64,000 nt of DNA, taken from positions 139,744,494 to 139,808,493 of the forward strand of contig BSWB01000005.1 of NCBI GenBank assembly GCA_033239125.1. The letters run 5' to 3'. The position numbers were made by a program, and so were the translations under genes. Shown here piece by piece: positions 22,520 to 34,239 of the stretch; position 1 is the stretch's first letter; each line of letters opens with the position of its first letter. Origin of the DNA: Fagopyrum homotropicum (lineage: Eukaryota; Streptophyta; Magnoliopsida; Caryophyllales; Polygonaceae). Below the pieces are notes generated by a model. It made no database searches. It had not been told where the DNA came from and saw nothing but the letters and a program-made list of their open reading frames with translations.

Positions 22520-23947
22520 TCAATAATCCTGATCCGGTGGTGGTGGTGGTGGCGCATACGGATACTGAGCCGGGTCGAATGGATAGCCCATAGTCTGCTG
22601 GAACTGTAGCTCCATCATCCTGCGCTGATAGTGCTGCTCCTCTAACATCTGATGAGTCCAGCGGTCAATGTGTCGGTCCTGGGCAGCAAATCTCTCATGC
22701 ATGTCCACAGTAAGGGCAGCATAAGAGTCTATCATCTGATCTGTCAGGTCGTCGATCCGGCGATGAACCTCAAAATCTCTATGGCGGCGTGTCCGACGCC
22801 TAGCAGATCTAGCAGGAGGTGCAGCAGGTGCTGGCTCAGTATCCTCCTCATCATCCAAGTCGATGATCGGTGGCGCGCTCGTCCCTGCAGTATCTGTCCC
22901 TGTATCCATCGGGACACCACCATCTCTCTCATCCGTCGTCTCCTCGTCGTCGTCATCCTCCTCCTCAGCAGGGGCAGCTGCTGCCTCTCTGTGATCCTCC
23001 ATCAGTGGAGCCCATGCTGTCTGCCAATAGTGCGGATCAAAGACTGTGAACTGAGCAGACCAGCGGATCCCCTGAGGTGCAGTCTGCTCCCAAGGCATGG
23101 CGACGTATGGAGTGGTCAAACCACGGGGAACCAGAATCCTCCGTGTGATCATCTCCTGTAATCCCAACGGCTTCGGAGCCGCCGCCATCGTGCAAACACT
23201 GAGGTCCATCCCGTGGTAGGTAGGGATATGGGTGACTAGACCTCCGCAGCAAATGTCTCCCTTCGCCTTGGCCTTGATCCTGTGCAGATCCTCTGCCAGG
23301 AGCAAGCCAAAGTCTGGGAAACCTCCTGTGACCATGCAGTAGAGGCTGAAGAGCTCGCCCTGTCTGATCTTCTGGGGCGTCTCAGTACGCGCCAGAAGTG
23401 TCTCGCTGAAAATCCTGTGGGCTAGTCTGAAGGCCGGATGAAAGATGACCTTCTCCCTGGAATCTCCAGGGCGCCATCTGTCTGCATGCTCAGTAATATG
23501 GGCAATCTGCCCCCAAAACTCCCTAGCTATGGATCGGGAGGGGAAATCAGTGGCGGTGGGCTCAGAGAAACCAAAAATCTCTCTCCATATCTCTAAAGGA
23601 ACTATGAAGTTCCGGCTCATCAACCGGTACTTCACAGAACGGTCTGTGGGGAGGTAGGAGAAGGAGCTAACAAACTCCAAGGTCGGCTCCAAGTAAGCTG
23701 GGGCTCGGATCTCAGTAAACTGATCCAGCCCGACAGTAGCAATCATCCTCCTAAGGTCAGCGTCTAACCCTAGGCAATCAAAAGCCGACACGTCCAGAAA
23801 TCGTGGTGCGATAACTGGACGGCTAGCTATCCGCTCATAGTCTACCCGGCATCTCTCGTGGATGACCGGGCGGTAAGGACGGGAAGAAGAAGAAGAAGGG
23901 GAGGGGGAGGATCTGTCTCTCAGGGCGAGGCGGCGATCGGAACTCAT
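22520..23947 (-). CDS. Athila ORF2 (extra ORF downstream of pol; plant transposon protein family)
   Basis: Open frame of about 475 codons, starting at the ATG at 23945-23947 on the minus strand. It sits downstream of the integrase in the position of the Athila env-like or extra ORF. The N-terminus is Ser/Arg/Pro-rich. Residues about 45-250 resemble a domain found in many plant Athila-associated ORFs (a conserved L-E-P-T-L-E-F stretch, then R-E-F-W-G). It then has an acidic run of Glu/Asp (about 330-350), a basic A-R-R-R-T-R-R-H-R segment and a C-terminal polyproline tail. I see no signal peptide or membrane segment, so an envelope role is not supported here. Function unknown. The frame is intact, which is notable given the missing RT. 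Confidence 0.8.
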   Translation of the reverse strand: MSSDRRLALRDRSSPSPSSSSSRPYRPVIHERCRVDYERIASRPVIAPRFLDVSAFDCLGLDADLRRMIATVGLDQFTEIRAPAYLEPTLEFVSSFSYLPTDRSVKYRLMSRNFIVPLEIWREIFGFSEPTATDFPSRSIAREFWGQIAHITEHADRWRPGDSREKVIFHPAFRLAHRIFSETLLARTETPQKIRQGELFSLYCMVTGGFPDFGLLLAEDLHRIKAKAKGDICCGGLVTHIPTYHGMDLSVCTMAAAPKPLGLQEMITRRILVPRGLTTPYVAMPWEQTAPQGIRWSAQFTVFDPHYWQTAWAPLMEDHREAAAAPAEEEDDDDEETTDERDGGVPMDTGTDTAGTSAPPIIDLDDEEDTEPAPAAPPARSARRRTRRHRDFEVHRRIDDLTDQMIDSYAALTVDMHERFAAQDRHIDRWTHQMLEEQHYQRRMMELQFQQTMGYPFDPAQYPYAPPPPPPDQDY

Positions 23948-23959
23948 TTTCACTCAGTA

Positions 23960-24740
23960 CTGTCAGACTACCTCGGTCACTGACAAGCCTCAAGAACACC
24001 TCGGTCGAGATGCAGTTTGACTGGACCGAGGCGCAGCAGTTACGATTCCAATTCTCAGAAATTCAGTTCTTTTCCCCCCAAAATCACTACAATTGCTTCC
24101 TAAGGGGTACTTATGCCTTTTCTCAGCAGAATCAGGGGCAACCAAAGCCCAAATCGAAGCGAATGAACGAGTTAGGGTTTCGACTTGTTTTACCTCGTTT
24201 CGGTCGATTCGTTCGATTTTCTTGCAGATCTGTTGTTGCAATCGGTTCCTCGACCCTTCAATCACAGTTTAGAAGCAGAAATCTTCGAAAACGAGCGAGA
24301 TTTGAGAGAGAGCGAAGTGGACTGTCGCCGCGGTCGAGGTGGGTAAAAAAGTGAAAAGTAAATTTTTCCCCCTTTTATACTGTTCCTGGATCTGCTGTCA
24401 CCTCGGTCGAGATGGTCTCGACTGGACCGAGGTGATACGGACCGAGGTGGTCTGCAGAAACCCTAGTCGCCTCGGTTGCTCAAGAATCAACTCGGTCGAG
24501 ATGCTCTGACAGTGACCGAGATGCTTCTGTCTTCTCAAAATCTCGAACTTCTGTCCTTCCAGTTGTCCATCCTTCCTTAGATATTCCCTGTTGACTGTCC
24601 AGAACGCCAAAAACAAAGCAAAGCAAAGCAAAAACAAAAACTATCTAAGCTAGACTAGAAAACGGGAAAAGAAAGCAATACCTTGGGTTGCCTCCCAAGA
24701 AGCGCTTGATTTAAGGTCGCTAGCTGGACCATGATGCGTC
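23960..24740 (-). other. Athila region between integrase and ORF2
   Basis: About 780 bases with no credible ORF. It carries a dense group of CTCGGTCGAG/GACCGAGGTG words (23972-24030, near 24330, 24400-24525). Short open frames here are repeat shadows. Confidence 0.65.
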
Positions 24741-27700
24741 TCAAATGAGGTATATTGGTGCAACCTCCTCAACCGGCGTTTCCGGTTGGTATTTCTTAAG
24801 TCTATGACCGTTGACCTTGAAGCTTCCGCTAGTTTCGCCCCATATCTCAACTGCACCATGAGGGAAAACATGTTTCACAACGTAAGGCCCGGTCCATCTA
24901 GATTTCAACTTACCTGGAAAAAGGCGGAGGCGGGAGTTGAAGAGTAGAACTAAGTCTCCTTCGTTAAGCTCCTTTGGGACGATACGCTTGTCATGTCATC
25001 TCTTCGTCCTTTCCTTGTAGATTTTGGCATTCTCATAAGCGTTCAAACGCAGCTCCTCCAGCTCGTTGAGTTCCAATAGTCGCTTCTCACCAGCCTCTTT
25101 GATGTCGAAATTCAACCATTTGATTGCCCAATATGCCTTGTGTTCCAATTCAACGGGCAAATGGCAAGACTTCCCATATACTAAATTATAAGGAGTGGTA
25201 CCTATGGGAGTCTTGAATGCGGTCCTGTACGCCCAAAGAGCATCGTCCAACTTCATGGACCAATCCTTCCTCGTTCTAGAGACGGTCTTCTCCAAAATTG
25301 CCTTGATTTCTCTATTCGAGATCTCGACCTGTCCACTAGTTTGAGGGTGATAAGCAATTGATACCTTGTGGGTTACCCCATACTTCGATAGAAGTGTTTT
25401 GAACTTCCGGTTGATGAAATGCGTTCCTCCATCGCTAATGATGATGCGTGGAGTTCCAAATCGTGGAAAGATAGTTCTATTCAAGAACTTCACAACCACT
25501 TTAGCGTCGTTAGTGGGAGAAGCAATGGCTTCAACCCATCTAGAGACGTAATCAACTGCAAGGAGAATGTAGAGGTTTCCTCCGGAGGATGGGAAAGGTC
25601 CCATGAAGTCAATCCCCCATACATCAAAGATTTCCACTTCTTGGATGTTATTAAGTGGCATCTCGTTCCTCCTTGATAAGTTCCCTGTTCTTTGGCATGC
25701 ATCACAAGAGACAACAAAAGATTGCACATCCTTAAATAATGTAGGCCAAAAGAAACCGGAACGCAATACCTTAGCGCATGTTTTATCGGTGCTAGCATGC
25801 CCCCCACAAGGAAGTGAATGACAATGCCTTATGACGCTATTAACTTCATCCTCCGGAACGCACCTTCGAAGCATCCCATCCGGTCCGCGCTTGAATAGCA
25901 ACGGCTCGTCCCAGTAGTAATGTCGTACTTCCTTGAAGAATCTTTTCTTTTGAGAGTACGTCAATCCGGGCGGTATCTCCTGGCAAACAAGATAGTTCAC
26001 AATATCAGCGTACCAAGGACCTTTATTATCAGAAAGTTTGTGGATGGAATGCTCCACCAACAGTGGATGAATATCAGAGGAGGGAGTAAGAAATTTGTTA
26101 TTCCCAGTAATCTCAGTTGACATCATCTCGCCATCGACCTCGGTCGAGGCGCATAAGCGTTGACCGAGATGTTCTTCGGTCGCCTCGCTCAGTCCAGAAA
26201 GTGCCTCGGTCGAGGTACTGCTACTGGATCCGAGACTGGAGATCTTCGTCTCTTGGATTAGCTTCTCAGTTTTAGCTCCTGGATCCTCTTCCGGTGCCTT
26301 CAAGCTCCGTATATCTGCATCACAAGAAGCATCTATACCTTCCTCCATTAAACTGAAGCTAATAACTCTTTCGAGTGGATCATCAATAAGGATAGAGCTC
26401 ACCAATTCTCTTGATTCTTCTTCATCGTAGATGTTGAAGATATCATCAGTTAGTTGCTCTCCTTTCATGGCTGCAAGTAGCGCGAACTCCACCTCATCGC
26501 CACCAACGTTGAATTTCAACTTGGCGTTCTTGCAATCCACGTTGCAACCCGAAGTTGCTAGAAATGGTCTCCCGAGAATAATAGGAACAGGATAATCTGC
26601 GGAAATGTCAAGTACAACAAAATCTATGGGAAGATAGAAGTTACCTAACTTGACCGGAACGTCCTCCAAAATGCCCACGGGATGGGTAATGGAGCGATCC
26701 GCCATGTAAAGTCGAATCTTGACCGGCTTGGGCTCTCCAAGACCGATCTTTGTGCATAGCTCCAGCGGGATGATGCTCACGCTGGCTCCTAGATCACAAA
26801 GGGCTTCACAAGTGACATCCCCAACTTGAATGGGAATACAAAATGAGCCGGGATCTCGTAACTTAGGTGGCATCTTTTCCTTCATGATTTTGATAAACTC
26901 CGAAGATTTAGATGTCATCCTAACTTCACCAACATCCTCCAGCTTCCTCTTCCTTGATAAGATTTCTTTTAAGAACTTCCCATAGGCGGACATATCTAAA
27001 ATAGCATCAAGGAAAGGAATGTTAATATGTAGCTTATTCATCAAGTCAAGAAACTTACCAAAGTGCTTGTCTAGATGTGCTCTGGCTCTGGACTGAGGGA
27101 ATGGAAGTGGTGGTTTGTATGTAGGAGGTGGAACATAAGTTTCTGTCGTCCCTCCTGCTTTCTGTTGCTCCGCCTCGGTTGGCATCTCGGTCGAGGTGTT
27201 CTTCGACTGGATCTGGACCGAGGTGGTCTGCGTCGAGCGAGGTACTGGATCTGCAGTTTTGAGTCCACTCCTCGTCGTTATGGCCATGCATTGGCCCTTA
27301 GGGTTAGTTTCCGTCTTTGCTGGAAGCTTCCCTGGATCTCTTGGCGCTTCATTCGCCTTATTAGCAAGTTGTTGTTCGAAGGACTTTTGGGCCCTTGAAA
27401 ATGAAGTCATAGAATTCTCCATAGCGCTAAGCTTGATCAAGATTGCTTCCAGAACTGCGTCTTTCTTTTCTGGCTGAGACGAACTTGATCCTTGCCCTTG
27501 GCTTTTCAATGGAGTAGAAGAAGAAGAAGGGGAAGAGAGGAAAGGGTTAGAGGAATCATTAGAGTTGGAGTTTGAATGATTGTTACCGTAGTTTTGGTTA
27601 TTCGCCCTCCAGTTGTTGCTGTTGGATCCTCTATTGTTGTTGTTGTAGTTGTTGTTTCGGGGACCGTTGTTGTTGTTACGGTACCCGTTATTGTTGTTGT

Positions 27701-28874
27701 TCCTTTGCCCTTGCTCTTCCTTCTTAGTTTGAGCCATCAAGAGCTCCTTCAATTGCTTCACGTCATTCGTCAAAGACGTGAGTTGATTGTTGTTGGATTG
27801 AGTCTCTTGAAAGTTGACTCTTTTAACTCCACCTTCAGCTCCTTGGTGGGTATATTTCTCCATGTGCAAGGCTTGCTTCTCAATGAAGTCCCAAGCCTCA
27901 TCAATCGCCATGTCCATGAAGGTACCGGCGGAAAGTAGTTGGAGATTGAACTGGGTGCTTCCGTCCAGCCCTTTGAAGTAGATCTCCAACAACTCGATCT
28001 TTGGAATCCCATGATGTGGGCAATCCAAGAGGATATCCTTGAACCGCTCCCAAGATTTGGACAAGCTCTCCTTGTCCTTCATAATGAAAGCGTTGATCTT
28101 CCCTCTCATTTCAGCGGTCTTTGAGGGGGGAAAAAATTTGGTCAAGAATTCCGTAGTCATCTCCTCCCATGTGCTAATTTTTCCTGGAGGAAGAGACTGA
28201 TACCAAGTAAGAGCTCTATCTTTTAAAGAAAAGTAAAAAGGTCTTAGCTTGTAGTTGTTATTCTCAATTCTGGGGGGTCGCAAGGTTTCCATCAAGATCT
28301 CGTAGTTTTGAAGATGTTGATGCGGCGACTCTTTCTCTAGCCCTCCGAATTGGCATTGGCGAATCATGGCTAGAACTTGTGGTCGAAGTTCGTAGTCATG
28401 ATCTGCTGGATCTCCTAGGTTCACTCCTGGACGCCTCAGCTGTTGGTTAGGGTCCATCCTTTGACCTAGGGTTTGTGGGATTCCTGCAAGAAGAACATCT
28501 CGGACTGGCATCCGAGGTGGAAGTACATCGGCCGGGGCGTCAGGTATTGGAATCTGCCTCGGTCGCGGGTCAACTACTGGATCCTGCATCGGTCGAGGAT
28601 CAACAGGAGGATCTTCCCTCGGTCGAAGTAGAATCTGGTCTCGTATGACTGCTATCTCAGCTTCGATTGCTGTAGTCTTGGTGCGATTCTCTTCTTTCTC
28701 TTGCCTGAGTTCTTCCTTGCTGAGGCGTAGCAGCTCTAGCGCCTCTTTCAATTGGGCCGCAAGATCACGATCGTCTTGTTGGGCCATCTTCGCTTCTCTT
28801 AAGCGTCGCTTGTATGTCTTTTCTGGTTCGGGATCGTAAGGAACGATTTCCTTCCCAGCGCAGGTTCTTCGCAT
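24741..28874 (-). CDS. Athila-type Gag-protease-integrase polyprotein without RT/RNase H; integrase C-terminus cut by a stop
   Basis: First ATG at 28872-28874; open to TGA at 24996-24998, after which the same frame continues 85 codons to a TGA at 24741-24743. In order: Gag capsid region (about 28415-28010), an Asn-rich tract (about 27735-27590) instead of a visible zinc knuckle, aspartic protease (L-C-D-L-G-A-S near 26790), a linker of about 150 codons, then integrase upstream region (P-W-Y-A-D-I-V at about 26030), HHCC zinc domain (25830-25690) and D-D-E core (G-I-D-F-M-G; S-D-G-G-T; E in N-R-E-I-K). Family members carry about 600 residues of RT and RNase H between protease and integrase; none are present, yet the frame is continuous. 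The TGA falls where K-R-W-H-D is usual, so TGG to TGA is likely. The start codon choice is inferred. Confidence 0.9.
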
Positions 28875-28975
28875 ATACCTAAGAAAGAACCTGCAAAAGT
28901 CACTCAAGTAGAGTGGTTAGATGAAACGGGGCAATCGCCCCAAGAGCAAACAGTACCGGCTCGGTCTAGACCAAG

Positions 28976-28993
28976 TCCCCGGCAACGGCGCCA
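28976..28993 (-). promoter_or_regulatory. Primer binding site (tRNA-Asp type)
   Basis: Minus strand TGGCGCCGTTGCCGGGGA, six bases from the 5' LTR, is the site typical of Athila elements and complementary to tRNA-Asp. Confidence 0.88.
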
Positions 28994-28999
28994 AAAACT

Positions 29000-30755
29000 T
29001 GTTCGCTCCAAACGGTGTGTGCAAGCTTTAAATTTATAACCCTAGACTTAAGTTTAAAACAAGGATGCGAACCCGCAGTGTACGGGTCAATCGTAGTAAA
29101 AGCAAGAAAATTCCAGGGGTCGATCACAGGGACTCGATGAAACAAAGTCAATACGGTGTGCTTATGTCAATACTAACCACAAGAGCGATTAACACAATCA
29201 AAGATGAATAAGAAGTCAATAAAGCAAACATGCAATTCTAGGGATTAAAGCATCTAGTTGTGGTTCCAACTCAAGATCTATAGATAAGCGGACAAAGCTG
29301 AGATTTTTGCGTGGGGAAGGTGTTACTAAAGTGGAGTAGATCACCGGGTAAGTCTCACTACACACTAATCTTAAACCGTAACTCCTATTACCGGGTAAGT
29401 CTCAAGGAATCAAGATAAAGAACTATAACCTCAAACTAACACACCATCTAAGGGAATAGAATCAACCTTTACCGGGTAAGTCTCGGGCTAACTCACAAAG
29501 ATGGGATGGAAGCACACTCAAACCCCAATAAAGGATGAACCTTTATTACCTACACTTATGATCGTTGGTACACAAACTAAGGAATTACCGGGTAAGTCTC
29601 ATCCTAAGCTTGCTTTGAACCAGGAAAGGTGTAATAAGAATAGGATTTGGCAAACTCTAACACTTAACTCTCAGTTATGGATCAGATAAGTCACCTCGAT
29701 CAGCCAGTTTCCACCCCGGCCGAGATGTTCATCGACTGAACGAGATGCTTAGGGTTAAGGTTAAAGACTCGAACTTTCAGGATCCTACTGGAATCTAAGA
29801 TTATTCTATCATTGTTTTTCCCACAACCTTCAGCCAATCACCCTAGAATCACACAAGGAAATTAGCCACTCATCATCATGAAAGTATTAATCAAATATAT
29901 GGGAAGAAGGTGAATATTTGAACAAGAAGAATTTAATGAAAAGACTTCAATAACTGAATCAAATATCACAACAAAGCGTTCCTTGGATAGCAATCCAACA
30001 AGCAAGACAACAAGGAAGGGAATCTAAGATAATCTTACAAAAACCCTTCAAAAGCTATAAAAGCTACAATCTTCAATCTTCCTTCAACCTTCAACAAGGT
30101 TCTTCGAATCTCTCCCAAACTGGAGTGCGGCTGCTGCAGGAAGTATGCGGATCTCAGCAGGGTATGCGACGTTGTATGCGAGCTCTTTGATTTGTGAAAA
30201 TCCAACCCTTTTTATAGGAAAATAACCCTCCAAAGATAAGATATCTTAGAAAGATCTCTTCCCATAAAAATAGGCAAAATATATGATTCTGCATATCTCT
30301 TTCCTTCTAGGAGCCAAGCCCAAAAATATAAGATCTCTTTCCAATTTTAAAAGATCTCAGCCAAGAATAAAATATTCTCGCCGCGTCCTAGGTATTCGCC
30401 TCGGTCGAGTCGGCGTCTCTGGATCACCTCGGTCGAGGTGAATCTCTGGTCAACCGAGGTGAGTCACAACTGAATGCGAAATCTCTCAAAACTGGTCCAA
30501 AGTAAATCTTTAATCCATGGCTATGCTTCCTGGATGGTTCCTTATGCTCCTCAATGTAGCTCCAAATGACTCATGACTCCTTTTGCTCCTTTTTGATGCA
30601 AAACATACCATTTTACCTGCAATTACAGCAAAACTAGGTGTAGACCTCGATTCCCGCAAAGGTAGATGAAATGGTAATATAATCACATATTATACATGCT
30701 AACATGCAGATTATGAAAACAAACCCCAAAATATAGACTATAATTCATGCTATCA
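29000..30755 (-). repeat. Athila-type 5' LTR (1,756 bp)
   Basis: Partner of 19292-21060 with matching minus-strand TG...CA ends; flanked by TSD copy TATAC at 30756-30760. Confidence 0.94.
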
Positions 30756-30760
30756 TATAC

Positions 30761-32429
30761 CCAACAAAATAATCATACTCATAAATTGAGAAACATTTTA
30801 CCAAACTTAAATACTGTTGTAAAATTAAATACATATGCTCAATCGTACCAATAGTGCTCTAACAGTATACTCAATTCATCAAACACATACACGATACTAC
30901 TTAACAAAACGAATCAAAAACATACCCAAAAATCTAGTAGAAATAGCCTACCCAAAAAATACAGATCTGGTTCCCCGGCAGCGACGAAGCATCAATGACG
31001 AACTCCAGACTGAAGGATGGCGGAAACCCTAGCATCCTCCGCCATGATAGCCTCGCCGACAATCTTACGATCATTTGCCTCGATTACAGTCTGAGTCAAC
31101 CCTAGAATGAAGGACGGTGACGGAATCTGAGAAGCAGATTTAGAAGGGAGATCCACCATTTCTTATTCAAAGAATTGGGGAAATGGGTTTAGTTCATTTT
31201 TGGTGGATATACGTTCTTCGCAAGCAAAAAATATAAGGTTCTACTTTCCCCCTCTCTATTTAAAAAGCAAAAAAAAAAACAATCATCTAATCAAATTTAA
31301 AATTTTGTATTTTTCCCTCTCTCTACTTTAATGCTGCCACATCCATCAGCTTTTTAGTTGGCACAAGTACACCTACCCAATTTTTTTATTTTGTATAGGA
31401 GCCCATTTAACAAAGATGATAATTTCGGGACCTAAAACGCCAATTCTTTCAAAAAAAATTTCTCCTAACATCAGAGTGTCAGTTTTTTTGTTTTGGGCTA
31501 GAATTCATAAAGAAAATTATCACGGATCCGGAACCCGTAATCATGGCGGTTACGGGTTCCAGATCCATGATGATTTTCTTCACTTTTTTTGGGTTAGAAT
31601 TCACAAAGAAAATCATCACGGTTACGGAACTTGTAACCGTCGTGGTTACTGGTTAAGGATCTGTGAAAAATATGTCACGGATTCGGAACCCGTAACCATT
31701 GCGCGTTTGTGAATTTACGACTTCAGGCTATAAATAGGAAGCACAACCCGTCTGGTTTTATCCCCATCCTCTTTTGCATATTAAACGTAGAAAAAGACTA
31801 GACATGTTCAAATGCGGGCAGTCCGGCCCGCCCGCCCGGAAAAACGGGTGCGTATGAACATGGGGACAAGCCCGACCAGACCAAAAAGCCCGCTGGCCGG
31901 ATCCGGACAAGACTATTGGCCCGTCCGAGCCAAAAAGCCCGGTCCGTCAACCCGGGTAAATAATAAAAGAATTTAAAAAATTAAATATTGTAATAATTAT
32001 TATTATAAATATTAAGTATTAATATAAAATATTTAGTATAATTAAATTTAATATATTTTGTATAAAATATCTTAATATAATTTATTTTACAAAATCAAAT
32101 TAAAAACATTTTTTAAATCTTTTTATAAAAAAATTGAAAAGCAAATACCTGCGAGTCCGGTCCGCCCGTCCAACCGGACGGATACGGCACCCTTTACAGG
32201 CCCAAATCCGACTAAACGGGCTCAATATTTTATAAAGTCTGCATTTGACGGTTGAGTGAGATTTTGTATAAAATATCTCAATATTTTAAATCTTTTGAGC
32301 TTGGAGTAATCTGGAGGTTTTTGAGTGAGATTTTGGTATGGAATTGTGAATGCATTTGACAGAGATGGTAGTCTATTAATGAGATAGACTGACATGATTA
32401 TGGCTATGGGCCAATGGTCGAAGGGAAGT
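30761..32429. other. Intergenic; direct repeats and a GC-rich patch, no gene
   Basis: 30761-31410 continues the pre-insertion locus. At 31500-31710, about three imperfect copies of a unit with GGTTACGGAACCCGTAACC-like and AGAATTCAYAAAGAAAATYAT words form local direct and inverted repeats. At 31800-32240, GC-rich ends (GGCCCGCCCGCCCGG near 31822 and GTCCGGTCCGCCCG near 32155) enclose an AT-rich centre, suggesting a small non-autonomous DNA element, but no clear terminal repeats or TSD were found. Confidence 0.5.
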
Positions 32430-33581
32430 GATATCAGTGAGTTGTCAAATAAGAAATTCCATGTGTACTCAGAAACTCACGTAGTGCAACAAATTTCCCC
32501 CATTATCAAAATATAGAATTTTTACTTTCTGATGAAAGTAATTCTCAACGAGGGCTTTAAACCTTATGAATATTTGTATGGTTTCTGATTTTTGTTTGAG
32601 AGGATAGAGCCACGTATATTTAGTGAATTGATCAATAAAGATGACATAGTACTTATATCCATCAGAGGACGTAATAGGAGAGCTCCACACGTCACTAAAA
32701 ATGATCTCAAGAGGTTTGGTTGATATAATTGTCGACTTGTGAAAAGGAAGTTTGCGTGACTTATTCAAATGACAAGGGATACAATCATGTTGACGAAAGG
32801 AATTGCAACCTAGATTGGCTCTTTTATTGAGATGATGAAAAACTTCTGTTGAGGGATGCCCGAGCTTGTGATGCATGGACTGGAAGGAGACAGTGTAAGC
32901 CATGTGAATCGTAGGTTGTTGTTGAGGCCAGACATAGATACCATCTACACATGGTCCATTAAGAATGGTTTGATTGGTGATGAGATCCTGCACACGGAAT
33001 CCATGAGCATCAAAGACAACAGAATAAGGAGAGGTGTTTGTTAGCTTTGACACGGAAACAATATTCTTAGACATGGTCGGAACACATAAGACATTGTTTA
33101 ATGGAGCATTGCTACACTTGATTTTAGAGGATCCAATATGAATAATTGGGAGTCCCTTACCGTTGCCAGCAACCATTTCATCCCCGCCATTATAGGGATA
33201 GTGAAGGGCTAAGTTGTCGAGGTCATTCGTCACATGATGTGAGGCGCCGCTATCTAATAACCAAGGTAAAGTGGACTGTTGGTGTGTGATCACATTAGCT
33301 TGGGCAGCCTGATCTGCGGGGAACCTTGCAGAGGAGGGGACTTCGATGGTTGGGTGGAGATCTATATACCTTGCAGTGTGCCAAGACATGGCCAATTTGG
33401 CGACACCATTGACAGTGCCCCTTAAAGGGTTTTGGTGTTCTAGTGTTGTAGGGTTGATTTGGTGGTTGGTTGTTCGAGTTTGGTGAGGTTGGACGTTGGG
33501 TAGATTGAGTGGATTGAGTAGCTTGGGAGTATGCAGGTGAGAAGGACTTACCTGATTTATTTCAAGACCTTGTTTGAGCAT
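32430..33581 (-). pseudogene. Copia protease / pre-integrase / integrase N-terminus pseudogene
   Basis: The minus frame contains the protease site W-L-L-D-S-G-A-S, the GAG-pre-integrase HHCC segment (H-H-K-L-G-H-P-S ... C-x-x-C) and the beginning of the integrase core (F-S-D-V-W ... Y-F-D-N-G-G). A G-run frameshift near 32500 ends the long frame at 32469. Integrase sequence continues in another frame to about 32430, where copia similarity stops. Confidence 0.85.
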
Positions 33582-34239
33582 TGAACGTAGTCATTATTCC
33601 TCCGGCCTCTTTGTGTTGGTTCTTTAGGGAGAGTTCATGATTGATAAGCTTCTCATGCAACTCTTCAAACGCAATAGCTTTCTCTTTTGCATTAATGGCA
33701 TGCACTACTGGAATATAGGGCTCATCGAGACCTTTGAGAACATAATATGTTAGATCTTCGGTTGATACAGGCGAATCAAGAGAAGCAAGCAAGTTCTTTG
33801 CCTTCCTTATGTTCTGCATGTATGTCGAGATGGAGTCGTTGCCTTTGGTCATTGTTCGCAGGCGTTCCTTGACTTGTTTGACGTGTCCTCTGGACGGATT
33901 GCCATAGGTTAACCGAAGAGCCTCCCATACTTCGTGTGATGTCTTCGTTGTTGTGACAAAGCTTTCAACATCAGTGGAGAGAGTGCCTAGCAATGATCCA
34001 TAAATCAGTTTATCTTGGCGGAGGTATGTTTTGTAAGGTGGGTTTTTCGTGGTTGAGTTTGGTAGTGTTTTCTCAGGAATATCAATGGTGTATAGGATGT
34101 ACTCATCTAGGATGTACTCGTCGAGATTGTAGCCTTCGTTGTTGTAAGGTGGGTTTGTCGTGGTTGGGTTTGGTAGTTTATCTTGGCGGAGGTATGTTTG
34201 TAAGGTGGGTTTATCTTGGCAGGGTGGGTTGTCCCACAC
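33562..34239 (-). pseudogene. Copia Gag pseudogene (UBN2-type) with internal duplications
   Basis: The typical copia Gag core is present (L-G-T-L-S-T-D-V near the start, S-T-Y-M-Q-N-I, then Y-Y-V-L-K-G-L-D). The N-terminal part is replaced by a local duplication: the stretch coding T-Y-L-R-Q-D-K-L plus N-P-P-Y occurs at least twice in 34000-34230. The normal Gag N-terminus, still present in the relative at 43130-43540, is missing. It overlaps the next fragment by a frameshift near 33570. Confidence 0.82.

Larger units (their letters stand above)
20690..28640. repeat. Dispersed CTCGGTCGAG / GACCGAGGTG word clusters within the Athila element
   Basis: Clusters near 20693-20755, 22150-22215, 23972-24030, 24330, 24400-24525, 26135-26225, 27174-27245 and 28556-28630, with a degenerate group at 19985-20030 in the LTR. 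The pattern is a CTCGGTCGAG word followed at short distance by its inverted half (ACCGAG). It occurs in LTR, non-coding and coding DNA alike. On the minus strand it is translated as S-T-E-type residues in the Gag-protease linker and the protease-integrase linker. Confidence 0.8.
19292..30755 (-). mobile_element. Athila-type Ty3/gypsy retrotransposon lacking RT and RNase H
   Basis: 11,464 bp with LTRs at 19292-21060 and 29000-30755 and an exact 5-bp TSD, TATAC, at 19287-19291 and 30756-30760. On the minus strand the order is 5' LTR, tRNA-Asp-type primer site, Gag-protease-integrase ORF, second ORF, polypurine tract, 3' LTR. About four substitutions and two indels separate the LTRs, so insertion was very recent. 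The polyprotein resembles Athila pol but has no RT or RNase H. It must depend on enzymes from a complete relative, unless the segment was lost after insertion. Confidence 0.95.

Noticed and set aside
22652..23161. 169-codon plus-strand ORF opposite Athila ORF2
   Set aside because: Shadow of the real minus-strand ORF.
22520..23947. Envelope protein function for Athila ORF2
   Set aside because: No signal peptide, transmembrane segment or cleavage motif is visible; only its position after integrase recalls env.
31800..32240. hAT-type or other small DNA transposon
   Set aside because: GC-rich ends are suggestive, but no matching terminal inverted repeats or TSD could be read.
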